Assembly (NCBI RefSeq): GCF_900119705.1
Contig: NZ_LT632322.1
Coordinates: 248,001 to 312,000, forward strand
Direction: 5' to 3'
Origin: Murdochiella vaginalis
GTDB lineage: Bacteria; Bacillota; Clostridia; Tissierellales; Peptoniphilaceae
Length of the DNA: 64,000 nt
Made by a program: the position numbers and the translations under genes. The notes below the pieces were generated by a model. That model searched no databases and was not told the DNA's origin. It saw only the letters and a list, made by a program, of their open reading frames with translations. Shown here in pieces: positions 17,499-29,600 of the stretch (positions within the stretch are counted from its first letter, which is position 1; every line of letters begins with the position of its first letter).

Positions 17499-18760
17499 CA
17501 GATACATTAAATCCACTGGTAGCTGCACAAGAAAAAGTCAAAGCCGCATGTGAGAAGTTGGGCGCGGATCCGGCAGTTTACGAACTGCTGAAAGAGCCCC
17601 AGCGCGTGATCGAAATCACAATTCCGGTAAAAATGGACGATGGCACATTGAAGACCTTCAAAGGCTGGCGCTCGGCGCATAACTCGGCCGTCGGCCCCTG
17701 CAAGGGCGGCGTCCGTTTCCATCCGAACGTTAACGTGGATGAAGTAAAAGCCTTGTCGCTGTGGATGACCTTCAAGGGCGGCGCACTCGGTCTTCCGTAC
17801 GGCGGCGCAAAGGGCGGCATCTGTGTTGATCCGGCAGAACTTTCCCAGAAAGAATTAGAGCAGCTTTGCCGTGGCTATATCCGTGGCCTTTACAAATATC
17901 TTGGCGAGCGCATCGATATTCCGGCACCGGACGTCAACACCAATGGCCAGATCATGAGCTGGTTCCTGGATGAATACATTAAATTGAACGGCGACAGAAT
18001 GGATGTCGGCACTTTCACGGGCAAGCCGGTAGAATTCGGTGGATCCTTGGGACGTAACGCAGCGACGGGCTTTGGTGTTTCCATCGTGGTTCGTGAAGCG
18101 GCGAAGCGCTTCGGCCTGGACATCAAAACGGCTAAGATTGCTGTACAGGGCTTCGGCAATGTCGGTAACTTCACGGTAAAGAGCATCAACCGTCAGGGCG
18201 GAAAAGTTTGCGCTTTGGCTGAGTGGGATCGTAAAGAAGGCAACTATGCCCTCTACAACGAGAATGGCCTCGACTACGACAAGATGTGGGCATACAAACA
18301 AGAGCATGGCACGCTGATCGGTTACCCCGATGCAAAACAAATTTCTGAAGAGGAATTCTGGACAGGAACCTATGACATCCTGATTCCGGCAGCTCTTGAG
18401 AACGTCATCACGGCGGACTTGGCCAAGAAGTTGAACGTCAAACTCATTTGCGAAGCGGCGAACGGCCCGACCACACCGGAAGGCGACAAAGTATTGGCCG
18501 AAAGAAATATCACGCTGACTCCGGACATTCTGACCAACTCCGGCGGCGTTCTGGTTTCCTACTATGAGTGGGTACAGAACCAGTATGGCTACTACTGGAC
18601 GGAAGAAGAAGTCGAAACGAAGCAGGAAGCGGACATGATGAAAGCCATCGAAGGCGTCTTCGGCATCTGCGATGAATACAAGGTCACTCCGCGTGAAGGC
18701 GTTTATATGTACGCCATCCAGTCGATCGAAAAGGCTATGAAGCTGCGCGGTTGGTACTAA
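17495..18760 (+). CDS. gdhA: Glutamate dehydrogenase (NAD-type, Glu/Leu/Phe/Val dehydrogenase family)
   Basis: This 421-residue enzyme oxidatively deaminates glutamate to 2-oxoglutarate and ammonia, the entry step of glutamate fermentation in anaerobic cocci. Visible motifs are GPCKGGVRFHP with a substrate Lys, the catalytic LPYGGAKGGI segment (about residues 104-113), PAPDVNTN, and the dinucleotide motif AVQGFGNVGNF around residue 214. An NAD preference is inferred from the likely taxon. It overlaps murI by 4 bp; a strong terminator follows. Confidence 0.94.
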   Translation: MTDTLNPLVAAQEKVKAACEKLGADPAVYELLKEPQRVIEITIPVKMDDGTLKTFKGWRSAHNSAVGPCKGGVRFHPNVNVDEVKALSLWMTFKGGALGLPYGGAKGGICVDPAELSQKELEQLCRGYIRGLYKYLGERIDIPAPDVNTNGQIMSWFLDEYIKLNGDRMDVGTFTGKPVEFGGSLGRNAATGFGVSIVVREAAKRFGLDIKTAKIAVQGFGNVGNFTVKSINRQGGKVCALAEWDRKEGNYALYNENGLDYDKMWAYKQEHGTLIGYPDAKQISEEEFWTGTYDILIPAALENVITADLAKKLNVKLICEAANGPTTPEGDKVLAERNITLTPDILTNSGGVLVSYYEWVQNQYGYYWTEEEVETKQEADMMKAIEGVFGICDEYKVTPREGVYMYAIQSIEKAMKLRGWY

Positions 18761-18804
18761 TCCCTCTCATATGGAGGCGTTATCCTACGCCGATCATAGA
18801 AAGC

Positions 18805-18836
18805 AAAGCCCCTCGGTGCTCGCCGAGGGGCTTTTT
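18805..18836 (+). terminator. gdhA terminator
   Basis: AAAGCCCCTCGG (18805-18816) pairs with CCGAGGGGCTTT (18823-18834) across a 6-nt loop, with T to 18836. Confidence 0.93.
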
Positions 18837-18848
18837 GTATCGAGAGGC

Positions 18849-18886
18849 TTTTTATATAAAGAAGCGACGGGCGCGCCCGTCGCTTC
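18849..18886 (-). terminator. Terminator of the SPFH operon
   Basis: A perfect 26-bp palindrome at 18861-18886 (GAAGCGACGGGCG and its complement) is followed, reading the minus strand, by a T-rich tract. It lies just past the end of the small ribbon-helix-helix-like gene. Confidence 0.78.
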
Positions 18887-18889
18887 TTC

Positions 18890-19183
18890 TCATTGATCTT
18901 TGTTTTTCTCCCGTACCGCGCGAGTCAGTAGATACTCGATTTGTCCGTTGATGGAGCGCAGATCCTGATCGGCCCATCGTGCGAGCGATAGCCAGAGCGA
19001 AAGCGGAATGCGCAGAAGAACCTGCTTTTTTTCCTGCTCCGCGGCGGCTAACGCCTCTTCACGTTGCTTCAGGGCCTTCTCGCGCTGCTCCAGCTCTGCG
19101 AGCCGGCGAAGATAACGCTTTTCGCGCTCGGCAAGCGCACGTTCCTCCATGTCCGGCGCAGGACGTTTCTCTTGGGCCGCCAT
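18890..19183 (-). CDS. Small coiled-coil / ribbon-helix-helix-like protein coupled to SPFH protein
   Basis: A 97-residue charged protein. Residues ~12-58 are predicted coiled coil rich in Glu, Arg and Lys. The C-terminal ~40 residues (LLRIPLSLWLSLARWADQDLRSINGQIEYLL) fit the Arc/MetJ ribbon-helix-helix pattern (strand, two helices, R-S-x-N-x-Q-I-E). Its ATG overlaps the SPFH stop by one base (TGATG), giving tight coupling. Small Arc-like proteins are often found next to SPFH genes, but the function is unknown; a DNA-binding role is inference only. Confidence 0.75.
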   Translation of the reverse strand: MAAQEKRPAPDMEERALAEREKRYLRRLAELEQREKALKQREEALAAAEQEKKQVLLRIPLSLWLSLARWADQDLRSINGQIEYLLTRAVREKNKDQ

Positions 19184-20262
19184 CAGTAGATCGATCCGCT
19201 GTTCACGACGGGAGCGACCTCTTTGGAAGCACAGAGGACGACGAGCAGATTCGAAACCATCTGCGCTTTACGCTCTTCATCCAGAGAAACGAGATGCTTT
19301 TCATCCAACTGGGCCAGGGCCATTTCCACCATGCCGACGGCGCCATCCACGATCTTGCTGCGCGCCGAGACGACAGCGGAGGCTTGCTGGCGCTGCAACA
19401 TGGCGGCCGCAATCTCTTCCGCATAGGCAAGATGCGAGATACGCACATCTTCAATGAAGATGCCGGCAACGTGCATTTTCTCCTGCAAGGCACGCTGCAT
19501 TTCATCCGCAATGACTTGGGAAGAACCCATCAAGGTCTTTTCACTGTCCGCAACATCATCAAATTCCAAATTATCGTAGGGATACAGACGTGCGATGTTG
19601 CGCACGACGGAATCGCACTGTGTCGAGAGAAACTCAAAGTAGTTGTCCACGTTAAAGACGGCTTTCGTCGGATCCACAATGCGCCAAAACACCACCGTTT
19701 CGAGGATGACCGGATTGCCCAACAGATCGTTGACTTTTTGCCGTTCATTATTCAAGGTCTTTACCTTGAGGGACAGACGGCCGGTCGGAATACCGATGTC
19801 AATAGTCTGTTCTGCGCCATCCTTGCTTTTTTTCTCCGTCCCACTCTTTCGGGAGGGATCCGAGACGCTGGAAACAAAGGGATTGAGCAAATACAGCCCC
19901 GGCTGGTCAATGGTGCCGTAGTAATTGCCGAACAGCGTGAAAACCGCGGCTTCATTGGGCTTGACGCTCTTAATGGCGATCATCAGCAGAATCGAAAAGA
20001 GCAAGTCGGCTACAGCCAAGATCATCAGGATTCCACCCTGCGGCTTTTCCGCATCCAGAAGGATGCCGCCAAACACAAAGAGAGGGATGGATGCGATGAA
20101 CAGCAAGCCGCAAAGAATGGGAACCAGTCCGCTGACTTTGCGCGTTACACGACGCGGCGTAATCGTCGGATCGTGCGGAGGCTGTGGTAAACGCTCTGCA
20201 TTTGGATTTTGTGTGGCTTGTGAGGAGGGGGTTGTCTGGGGATCTTTTTCTTTCGTATTCAT
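19183..20262 (-). CDS. SPFH/Band 7 domain membrane protein
   Basis: A 359-residue protein related to stomatin/flotillin-type scaffolds. The N-terminal ~45 residues are hydrophilic and Pro/Gln-rich. Two membrane segments follow (about 48-70 and 78-100). The SPFH domain has [24 protein letters not shown] and [18 protein letters not shown]. The C-terminal half is helical ([19 protein letters not shown]). It may organise membrane domains. The start at 20262 follows AAAGGA; upstream M at 20301 is unsupported. Confidence 0.88.
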   Translation of the reverse strand: MNTKEKDPQTTPSSQATQNPNAERLPQPPHDPTITPRRVTRKVSGLVPILCGLLFIASIPLFVFGGILLDAEKPQGGILMILAVADLLFSILLMIAIKSVKPNEAAVFTLFGNYYGTIDQPGLYLLNPFVSSVSDPSRKSGTEKKSKDGAEQTIDIGIPTGRLSLKVKTLNNERQKVNDLLGNPVILETVVFWRIVDPTKAVFNVDNYFEFLSTQCDSVVRNIARLYPYDNLEFDDVADSEKTLMGSSQVIADEMQRALQEKMHVAGIFIEDVRISHLAYAEEIAAAMLQRQQASAVVSARSKIVDGAVGMVEMALAQLDEKHLVSLDEERKAQMVSNLLVVLCASKEVAPVVNSGSIY

Positions 20263-20632
20263 GATTTTCGTCCTTTCTGTTTTGTAGCAATATAATATCA
20301 TTTTAATATCATCACGACAAGAGGAATATAACAGAAATAGATAATTTTTCGGTTCGGCTTTGGTAAAGAAAGAGACGAAAGAGGCAGGACGGGACGGTTA
20401 AGAACCGAATTATTTATTAAGATCAATCAAAAAAATCGCAAATATTAAAATATTTTTTTTATCAAAGTAAAAAGAATTGCAATTTATATGGAGAGTGATA
20501 TTATGGACTCATTGAATAGCCTACTTGTTTAATAGCACATTGTATCAACGTCTTGAATTTATAGGTGTAACACATGCTGCAACCGTTACGTTCCGTAAAA
20601 AGCAAAAGGCGACGATGGAAAGGGATGGAACA
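20263..20632. other. AT-rich spacer upstream of the pilus locus
   Basis: About 370 bp between divergent transcription units. It is markedly AT-rich from 20401 to 20505, unlike its surroundings. It holds the predicted pilus promoter and, after it, a possible 9-codon ORF from ATG 20503. A weak in-frame TTG at 20525 would extend the adhesin but is not favoured. Confidence 0.5.
20477..20504 (+). promoter_or_regulatory. Candidate promoter of the pilus operon
   Basis: TTGCAA (20477-20482) and TATTAT (20499-20504) are separated by 16 bp in an AT-rich tract. It lies about 125 bp upstream of the adhesin start. Confidence 0.5.
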
Positions 20633-23600
20633 ATGAAGAGCACAATAGGCAAGAGGGTCATGGCATTGGCCTTAGCCTTTCTGATGGTATTAGAATTAGT
20701 TCCGGGTTTACTTCCTTATGAGGAAGGCAATATTGTCTATGCCGATGAAGCGGGATCTACAGGCGCCGTGCGCCCAGCTCTGATGCCGACAGAAGACGAA
20801 AAGGAACAAAAATCGGATGCAGATAAAACCGATCGGTCCTTGTTAAACAACCTTGTTCAGCCCTTTTTAAACAATACTGTCGTTACGCCACAAAGCTCAG
20901 ATATATCGGCGCAGTCACAAAATGTCAAAGAAGAGGCTACACCACAAATTGACGATCTTCGCTTAACGCCTCTTCATTATGTCGAAAATAAAGATGGCAG
21001 TTCTCTTTGTGAAACAGCGCTTTCGTTCTCTTGGAGCATTCCCAAAACGGCCGTTGCCGGAACCGAAGTATCGTTAACGTTGCCCGAAGAACTTACGCAA
21101 AACTACTATATAAAGAAAGGTCAAGAAGAGTACCCTCTGGGGCAAATTAAAGACCAGAGCGGGCAAGCCCTTTTTGATTTGTTTTTCCAGTTTACAGAGG
21201 CACAACCTCAAGAGGAAGCCTTCAAAGAAGCGCAAGGATTTACCAGTGCCAACATTCTTTTTCGTTTGACGCCTTATGGCGAAAAAGCAGCAAGTCAAAG
21301 CGAAACGGGTTTAAGCGGACAGGGGCTCATTGGTGAAGAATTGAATCCCGAAACGCTGGCTCGCATAGACGATCAAAAGCTTTCAGCAGGCTTAAAGTAT
21401 AACGAACCGGTATACCGTGGCTTTACGTATCATGACGAATGGCATGATGCACATCCTGCCGATCGCGAACAACAGAAAACACTCACCTTCACGATTCAAT
21501 CACAGCAACAAAAGAAGACGGTTTCGACGCCACTTGTGATCAAGAAAAGCCGTGCTCTCGACGAATGGCGGTCTCGTTATCCCTTGTCCTATACGCTTCA
21601 AGAAAATCAAGCAACGTTACATATGAATCTTAACGGACGGCTTATCATTCCGGAAACCGTAGTTGCGGCGACTGTCGAGAAGAACGCGATTGCTGCTTCA
21701 CAGGAGCAAAAACAGGAAGCGACAAAGAGCGAAGATGGAAAACCGCAGTCTTTTGTGCCGCGGTATGCTGTTATTTCCTTGACGGGCATAAAACCGGCAC
21801 AATCGGCGCTAACGCTGTATACAATCCAGGATGGAAAAGCAAGACAAATTTTCCCCGCTGAAGGCGCAGATTTCGTAGTATCAACCGACACCGGTTTTGC
21901 TTTGGATGTGCCGAAGCTACAGACAGCTCTGCAAAAAAACGCAGATGCACAGGCCAAAGAAAAAATCAAAACGATTTACTATACGTTGCAAGCAGTCAAA
22001 GCGGATCAACAGCCGACGTTGCTACAGACTGCGTTTTACGGATTGGATCCTTTGGCGGCTACGAGTCCGCAAAACGGGAAAGAAACCGAGCCCAAGGACA
22101 GCATCCTACATACGGATTATGCTGTGGCTTCTTTGGCAAGTCAGGCAACCGAAGTTACGAATGCACTCGATAGCACTTACAATACAACAATCAACTTCTT
22201 GTCCGCAGAGGCTCTTTCTATTCAGGAACAGGAGCGTAAGGCACTCTTCACGGCGGCGGATCAGGAGACTTTAAGCCTTCCCGCCTTTACGGAGTGGATA
22301 AAAAATAGCACGAATGCGCGCGCACAACGTGCCGCGGATAAAAAAGCAATACTGAAAAAAGTGAACAGTACCGAGCGGCTGCTTGCTTCCCCTCAGCGTG
22401 CACCGCTTAAACCGGGGGATCATGGTTCTACCAGCAAGAGATTTCCGATTGAAATCGAATACGCCACACACCAATACGTTTGGCATGTCAGCGGCACGCA
22501 GTGGGACACCAGCTTTGAGAAAGATAAAATGGTCTGGGATATTCAGCTGGATATTGACGACCTGCAAGCAGCGACTCTTAATTTTACGCAGCTTTCTTAC
22601 AGCCTCTACGCATCTAAGAATCAGGGGCTAAAGGATTTCAAGGTGAGCTTTGCCTCGACCAAGGAGGGCCTGAAAGCTCCAGGGCAAGGACAGCCTTTCA
22701 ACTCGGATGCCACAATGGCTCTCTTTGACACCACGGAGAATAAGGCTTCTTTGTCCAATAAGCGCTGGATTCGTGTCAGCGCCTCCTTTGATACGGCCAC
22801 AAAAACCTTAGACGGCAAAACCGTTCCACAGAATCCGCAGAATGGCCAGTACACTCTGGGTCTGCGCGTTTCGCCGGATAAAAACTATATCTGGGAAGCA
22901 CGGCAGGAATTTATTGAGGCGTACAAAAAACTGACAAAAATTCCTCTGGTTATCACTTGGATTCAAGGGTTAAATAAAACAGATAAGTTTAATAAAGGGT
23001 TTAACTTGGTTGACGCACGTTTTGCTTCGGCGGTAGCTGTCGGTGATCGCGAATACGAAAGCCGATTCTATGCGGATAAAACGCGCTCCATTACGGGAAA
23101 ATTTGTTGGAACCAACAGTGGTTCTTCTCAACCGAAATGGGAAGTGATTGAATTGCTTCGCCTGAAGGATCAGTCCGATTCTGCCATCAATGATGCTCAA
23201 TTTACGAAGGCAGGCGGTTCGGTTTCCGCAAACGGAACATTGCAATCTGTGGTCGCCTATGTGCCGAAAAAATCGACCGATGTGACGGTGGGCGGCTATG
23301 ACCGATACGAGCTGGCCGATAAGACCGCCACGGGTATTAGTGATTGGCTAAAAACGAACCAATTGCCAGGCACCTTCTTGGTCTATACCTTTGCCGCGGA
23401 TCCTGGTACTGTCTACGAAGAAAACGCCATCAGCATTAACTTCCAGTCAAAATGGGACGATGAACAGGGCACCACCGGTGGACAAAAGTCGGGCAGCATC
23501 CGCGAATACACTCCGCAGGAGAAGAATGCGGACTATTATGCTTTGGCTGCTAAAGTGAATGATTGGTCCCCGGATAATCCAAAGGGAATATACAGCTATG

Positions 23601-26600
23601 GCGGCAGCTCGATGCAGATTGACAAGACCGGTGAATTGGCTTTCTGCTTTAACAAAGCAAAAATCTTCCCCCAGTCCCAGTTTGGCCGATTGGGTCTGAC
23701 CCAAAACGTTGTAACAGGGGATAGTATCTTGAACGCTCTTGCTGACCCTGGCGCGTTTGAGCGAAGCGGAGCACTGACTTTGCTTAAAAAAATCTTCTTC
23801 TATGCGGAAGAGATGAAAAGAGAGTACCAAAAGCAGTATGGAAAACAGATGAACACGCTCTTCTACTATACGGTAGTACAGCATCTCATTTGGTATAGTT
23901 CGAGAGATAACTATAGTCTAGGCGAATTTTATCGTGACACTGGTTTGATTAAAGCGGTTCATGATCATTGGTTTGGCGATGCGCACTATGATTCCCGCGT
24001 GGAAGATTCCCCATCGACGACGGCGGGGCATTACGCCGAGGGTAAGACCGTTACGAAAGATGGTCGGACCTATATAGATGTGTATCATGCGACCTATCAA
24101 GTCGAAAGCAATATCTTGAATAAGATGCAGAACGGAAACTGGACGCAGGATAAAGAAGACAGCGTCCGGATCCGTGCTTATACCCATGCGGAGCTTGATA
24201 AGTTTCAGTCCTTGGTTACCGGCGATGTTCCTGTGCCCGTGGATTTTGCGAAAGTGGATCAGGACAACAAGGGCTTGGCGGGCGCAACCTTTGCCATTTA
24301 TGATGCCTCCGGCAATCTCCGCAAAACGTGGACCAGTCAGGTTGACCAAAATGGGAATCTGGTTCGGGAGCCCCTTTATCTACGACCGGGAAAGTATGTT
24401 CTCAAAGAGCTCACTGTGCCGCAGGGGCGGCAGTCCATTGGCGAAGTACCTTTTGAAATTGACTTCAAACAGGAGTTTCATTGGGCAAAAACGGATGCGG
24501 ATTTCGGTGTTGAAGTGAACCGTAAGGTGATTGATAACGAAATCTACAGCTTACTCATTAACGGCCAAAAAATCCCCTACGCCAAGGATGGATCGATTCC
24601 CTTGGTGTATCCAAACAAAGGGATAGGAGCGAGTGGTGCGGCTGCGCTGGCGGATGAAAACATGGGCCTTGTGGTCAAGAACATCCCCGACAATACCGCG
24701 GAATTGACGTTTACAAAGACAGGCCTTGAGGGTCGTGTGATCGACGGTGCTGTCTTCCAACTCGTTTCCAACGATGGTACAAGCAGCAAGAATCCAACGT
24801 ATGACAAGCGGTCTGCGGGAACAAAGGGTGAATTCCGTTTCATCGGCTTAACGGATACGGTCGGCGGCTATACTTTGACGGAAATTGCTCCACCAGCAGG
24901 CTACGAAATGCCGCAACCCAACAGCTGGCAAGTAACGGTCACTAAAAAGGATCCCAATAGCCCCGATTCTAAGCTACAGGCTACAATCGAGGGAATTCCT
25001 TTTTCATCGAATTCGACGCAGGTGATCCCTAACGAGCCGAAGAAGACGGATTTAAAGTTCCGCAAGGTGGATGAGAAGGATTCAAACAAGGGCCTGGAAG
25101 GAGCCGTTTTTGAACTGGTTCAGACCAAGGGCGGAAACTACTCAAAGCAGGCTACTTCGGATGCGGGAATGGTTTCGAATCCGAATTATGTTGAAGGATC
25201 AAGCGATCCGGCGACAAAGTATAAAGAGATTCATGACCCGGCCAAAGTGGGTTTCTTTACCTTTACAGACCTCACCATTGGTGAGTATACGTTAACCGAA
25301 CGCTCAGCGCCAAACGGCTATCTTCCGAACACCACAACAACGTGGCGCGTGGTCGTGACCGAACAAAACGGTCAATTGGTCACAACCGTCTATGAAAAGA
25401 AAAGCGGCACGGAGACCGTCATTGCGCCGGATCAAGTGCTTGCAGCGTATCTTCTGACCAACAAGCAAGAAACCACAAGCATCAAGCTGCGTAAGTATAA
25501 AGGGGAAAAGACTCCTCTTACCCTCTTCACATCGACCGAATTGACAAATGGAAAGGGCGGCAAGCCGGTTGCGTTTAAACTGACAGAAACCAATTACTAT
25601 GGCAACCCTCTGCCCGGCGCCCAACCTCGGGTTTTGGCATTAAAGACGGATGCCAACGGAGACGCCTATTTTGACCTGAGCGATCTTCATTCCGGCGGCT
25701 ACTATGTGTTGGAAGAGATCAATTCGCCGCAAAACTACGGGCCGGCACCAAGTGCTAATCCGAATGATCCGAATGCGGGTAATCTTCCTAAGCTCGTCTG
25801 GAATCTCAAGGTCATCACGGATGCCAACACCGGAAAGCTGAAAGTGTTGGTGGCCCATCCGGATAATGCGACCGTGATTGATCCGGACAACCAATTAAAT
25901 GGCATTAAAAACTTCCCGGACAACTCCAAGAAGGGACGTCTTGTCGCACGAAAGGTTGGCCAGAGTATTCCCACATCCGGGCAAGTGCAGCATACGGTTG
26001 GTATCGGCCGAGCCCACATTCGTCTGTATGATCTGGAGACTGTAGCCGCCAATCAGTACAAACGGAAACTGAATGCCGGCGGCTACCCGATTTATCAGGA
26101 ACGGCTATCAGCCGGCGGTGTTGTGGGCGGAAATGATGATGAGAGAGGCTGGGCTGTCTTTGAAAACCTGGACCCCGGTTCATATGAGCTGGTGGAGCAC
26201 ATGTCACCGGCCGGTTATAAGAAAACGGAGAACACCTGGCTTGTAACGGTGGAGGCGGATGGATCAACCACCTGGAGACGCATCGATGGTGGGATGAAGT
26301 ATGATCCAACGACCAAGATCTGTGATTTGACCAATGTGATAAATCAGCCGGGCGGGACGGGCGCCCAGGGAGTGGAATTGCAAGCACCAGCAGACTCGCC
26401 CTTAGGTCAGAAAGTCCAGAACCACCATACCGAGGTGAAACGAGACCAAGGCACAGAGGAAAAGTACACGGTTACGGCCAAGATGACAGGAAACACCGGC
26501 ACCAACTACGTTCCCAAGTCCTACCGCTATATCTTGGCTTTAGACCGGCGGACCACGCCACAAAAACAAGAGCAGAATAATGCCCTTTTTGATGCCAAGA

Positions 26601-29600
26601 TTAAGGAATTCTTGACTAATCTTAAGGCTAAAGCCGCCGCATCGAAGGACACCGTTGAAATCGCGGTCTTGAACTATGGTTACCGTTATAGCGGGGATGG
26701 GTTGCCGTTGGACAAGATCCCCTATGTGGATCCCGATTTGGTGATGGGCAGCTCAATGACCTTCGCTCCGCTTAATGGAGCGACCGATATTGATGCTTTC
26801 TTCACCACTAAGGTGAAACCGCGGCAAAAGAAAAATACTTTACTCAACTGGAAACAAACCGGCTATGAGTCGCTGAAAGACAACTTGAGTGTCAACCATT
26901 TTGGCCGGGCTTCCGACGCCGATCATATCAATATTTTTGTGAATATTGATAACCGGACTTTTTCGCCGGATCAAACGCCGGTTTCCGAAGGCATTAAGGG
27001 CTTTAATACCGCTATGTCCCGCCTGATTGGCCAAGGGGTGGATGTCTGGTACCTCCACATGGATTACGTAGCTCAAGATAGTAACGAGTTCTCGTTTTTT
27101 ACCAAATATCTGCAAGCCAACCACCTCACCTGGCAGAAGTACACGATGAGCACGGCCCGCTTCGATACAGAACCGGCTCTAGATACCTTCTTAAGTAAAA
27201 TCGTCAATCTCATTCCCGATCCTCCAGTCCAAAAGCCGCAGGTAGAGAAGGGCATCTATACGGTTCAGGTAAAAGACGGTTTCCTTCTGGACGGCACGCC
27301 GACGATATCTCCGGCGACGTATGCCACCGGTGTGACGGTTGCTGCGGATCACAAGAGTTTCACGGTCAATACTTTGACCCTTCCCGCCGGAAAGGACTTT
27401 ACGATCACCTATACCTTGAAACGGGATACCAACGTCACCCTGGGCCAAGATTACCACGAAATGTATACGGCTTCGCTTACGCCTACGCCGACAGAGGATC
27501 CGATTGCTATTGCTGGGGCCAAATATCATCCGGCACCGGACACCGGGTCCGGAACGGTGGAACTCTTTAACACGGATGAAGACCTTTCGCGTATTCCTTT
27601 GCGCGTGACGAAGGTGGATAAGTACGGGCGTGTGAAGAGCCAGGCTCAGTTCCGCCTTTGGAAGGACATGTCGAAAAAGGTCGCTTATGAGAACTACCAG
27701 AACTACGACGTGGAATATGATGCCATTGCGGCGGCTACCGGGGAACCCGGAGACTACTACTTCCGCGAGTTGACGCCGGGCGAATATGTCCTGGAAGAGC
27801 TGAAGACCCCGGATGGTTTCCAGCCGCCGGTGGACGAACATGGCCAGCCCATGCACTGGACCATCAAGGTCACTCAGTATAAGGATACCGATGGAAAGGT
27901 TAAGCTCCAGGTCCACCTGCCGGGTGATGGACCGCAGTTCACTCCTCCTGCAGGGATTGGCGCCATTCCTTCGGCTAAGTATCTGGTAGCCGTACCTGAC
28001 GATGGGCGTACCCCGCCGGCTCGTCCGGATGCGCCGTACCAGACGATTCGCGAAGCACAGATCACCAACTATCCCAAGACGGCAGACATCGCCTTCCAGA
28101 AGCGCGACGCAGAGGGGACGAATACGCTGCCGGGCGCAGAATTCACCCTGACAGGCTGGATTACCCAGAGGGGCGCCAACGGAGAGCTTTTGTCTCCGAT
28201 ACCGTACAAGGATGCGAATGGAAATACCACCGTTACGGTGAAAAGTGATGACAATGGGGTGGTCTTCTCCGGTCTTCCTGAAGGATCGTACGTCATTACA
28301 GAAGTGAAGGCACCCGACGGCTATCAGCTGCCACCCGGAACAAAAAACATGTGGAATGTCAAGGTGAGCTGGAACAAGACTACCGGCGAATTGGTGCCGG
28401 TATGGGAAGGCTCCGGCGCAACCGTTAACGGGGTGCCCTTGGGCGACTATACGAAGACGCCGGCGGGAGAAATCCGTATCAGCAATCAAAAGGCGCGTAT
28501 CGCTTTACACCTCGAAAAGGTAAAAGCGAGCAACGGCGATGCTCTGTACACCTCGGGCTTTTTACTGGCTAAAATTGATGACAAAGGAAAACCGACGGGC
28601 GAATACTACATTGAGCAGAAGAAGACAACAGATAACACCTATGTCTTTACAAACCTGACGGCGGGGCGTTATCGGTTGACCGAAACTGTCGTGCCGAACG
28701 GCTATCTGCAACCGCAACCTTGGTATTTCGAGGTGGTGGCCGATCCGAACACCGGAGCACTTGGCTTTAAGTCCGATTTGTCTTCAGGGCACAGCGATTA
28801 TCAGGTGGTCTATGCCAATGGAACCACGGCTTCATCTGGTGCTGAAGTGCACTATGGTGAGAAGGACAAGGTGCGAATTAAGAACTATCAGCCGACGAGC
28901 TTTGAATTCCGCAAGGTAAACCAGTCGACGAAGAGTATCGTTGGCGCGGAATTCCGACTCATCAAGACCAAAACTGCGGCGGATGAGGCGTTAGGCTACG
29001 ATGCGACAACACGGGCTACCTTCAAGTATGTGGACGGCAATCCCAAAAATATCGCGGACAACAATAAAGCCAGCTATACGGGCCACGGTTATTATCGGGA
29101 ATTAAAGGGTGATCGCTATGTGTTCGCATTTGACCAACTCAGTGAAGGCACGTATGAGCTGACGGAGATCAAGCTGCCGAACGGTGCCATGAAGCCGAAC
29201 TTGAATTCGGGGACGGGTAACTTGCCGACTTGGACGATCGTCGTGGAGCGAGGCGAAAAAGGGCTGGTTGTGAAAAAGACCGGCTCGAACATCACGCCGG
29301 GACAAACCGGCGTAGTGATTGGGAAGGATAACTTTGTAATTCCTTCCGAAACAGCAACGTATCCCACAGAGATCAAGCCGGGGGCGTTGCTGTACAATCG
29401 CCTCACCAAAACAAGCTTTGGTTTTGCCAAGGTGAGCGAGGACGATCCGACCAACTTTGTTGCCGGCGCGGAGTTTACCCTCCAGAAATATGATAAGAAT
29501 CCGCAGATGAATTCGGCGGCGCAATTAATAGGACCTGTTCTGCATCCGGAAGGCTATTATCTGGCGGATGGAACGACTCTATCCAAAAAACCCATTATTG

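Noticed and set aside
18979-20190. 403-codon plus-strand frame opposite the SPFH gene
   Set aside because: It is the complement of a clear SPFH domain with membrane helices, has no ribosome site, and its translation has no recognisable family pattern.
20525-20632. N-terminal extension of the giant adhesin from TTG 20525
   Set aside because: It would put 36 residues before the signal peptide and has no ribosome site; the signal-peptide start at 20633 fits better.
27191-28489. 432-codon minus-strand frame inside the giant adhesin
   Set aside because: It is antisense to repeated CnaB modules with correct E-boxes and has no ribosome site.
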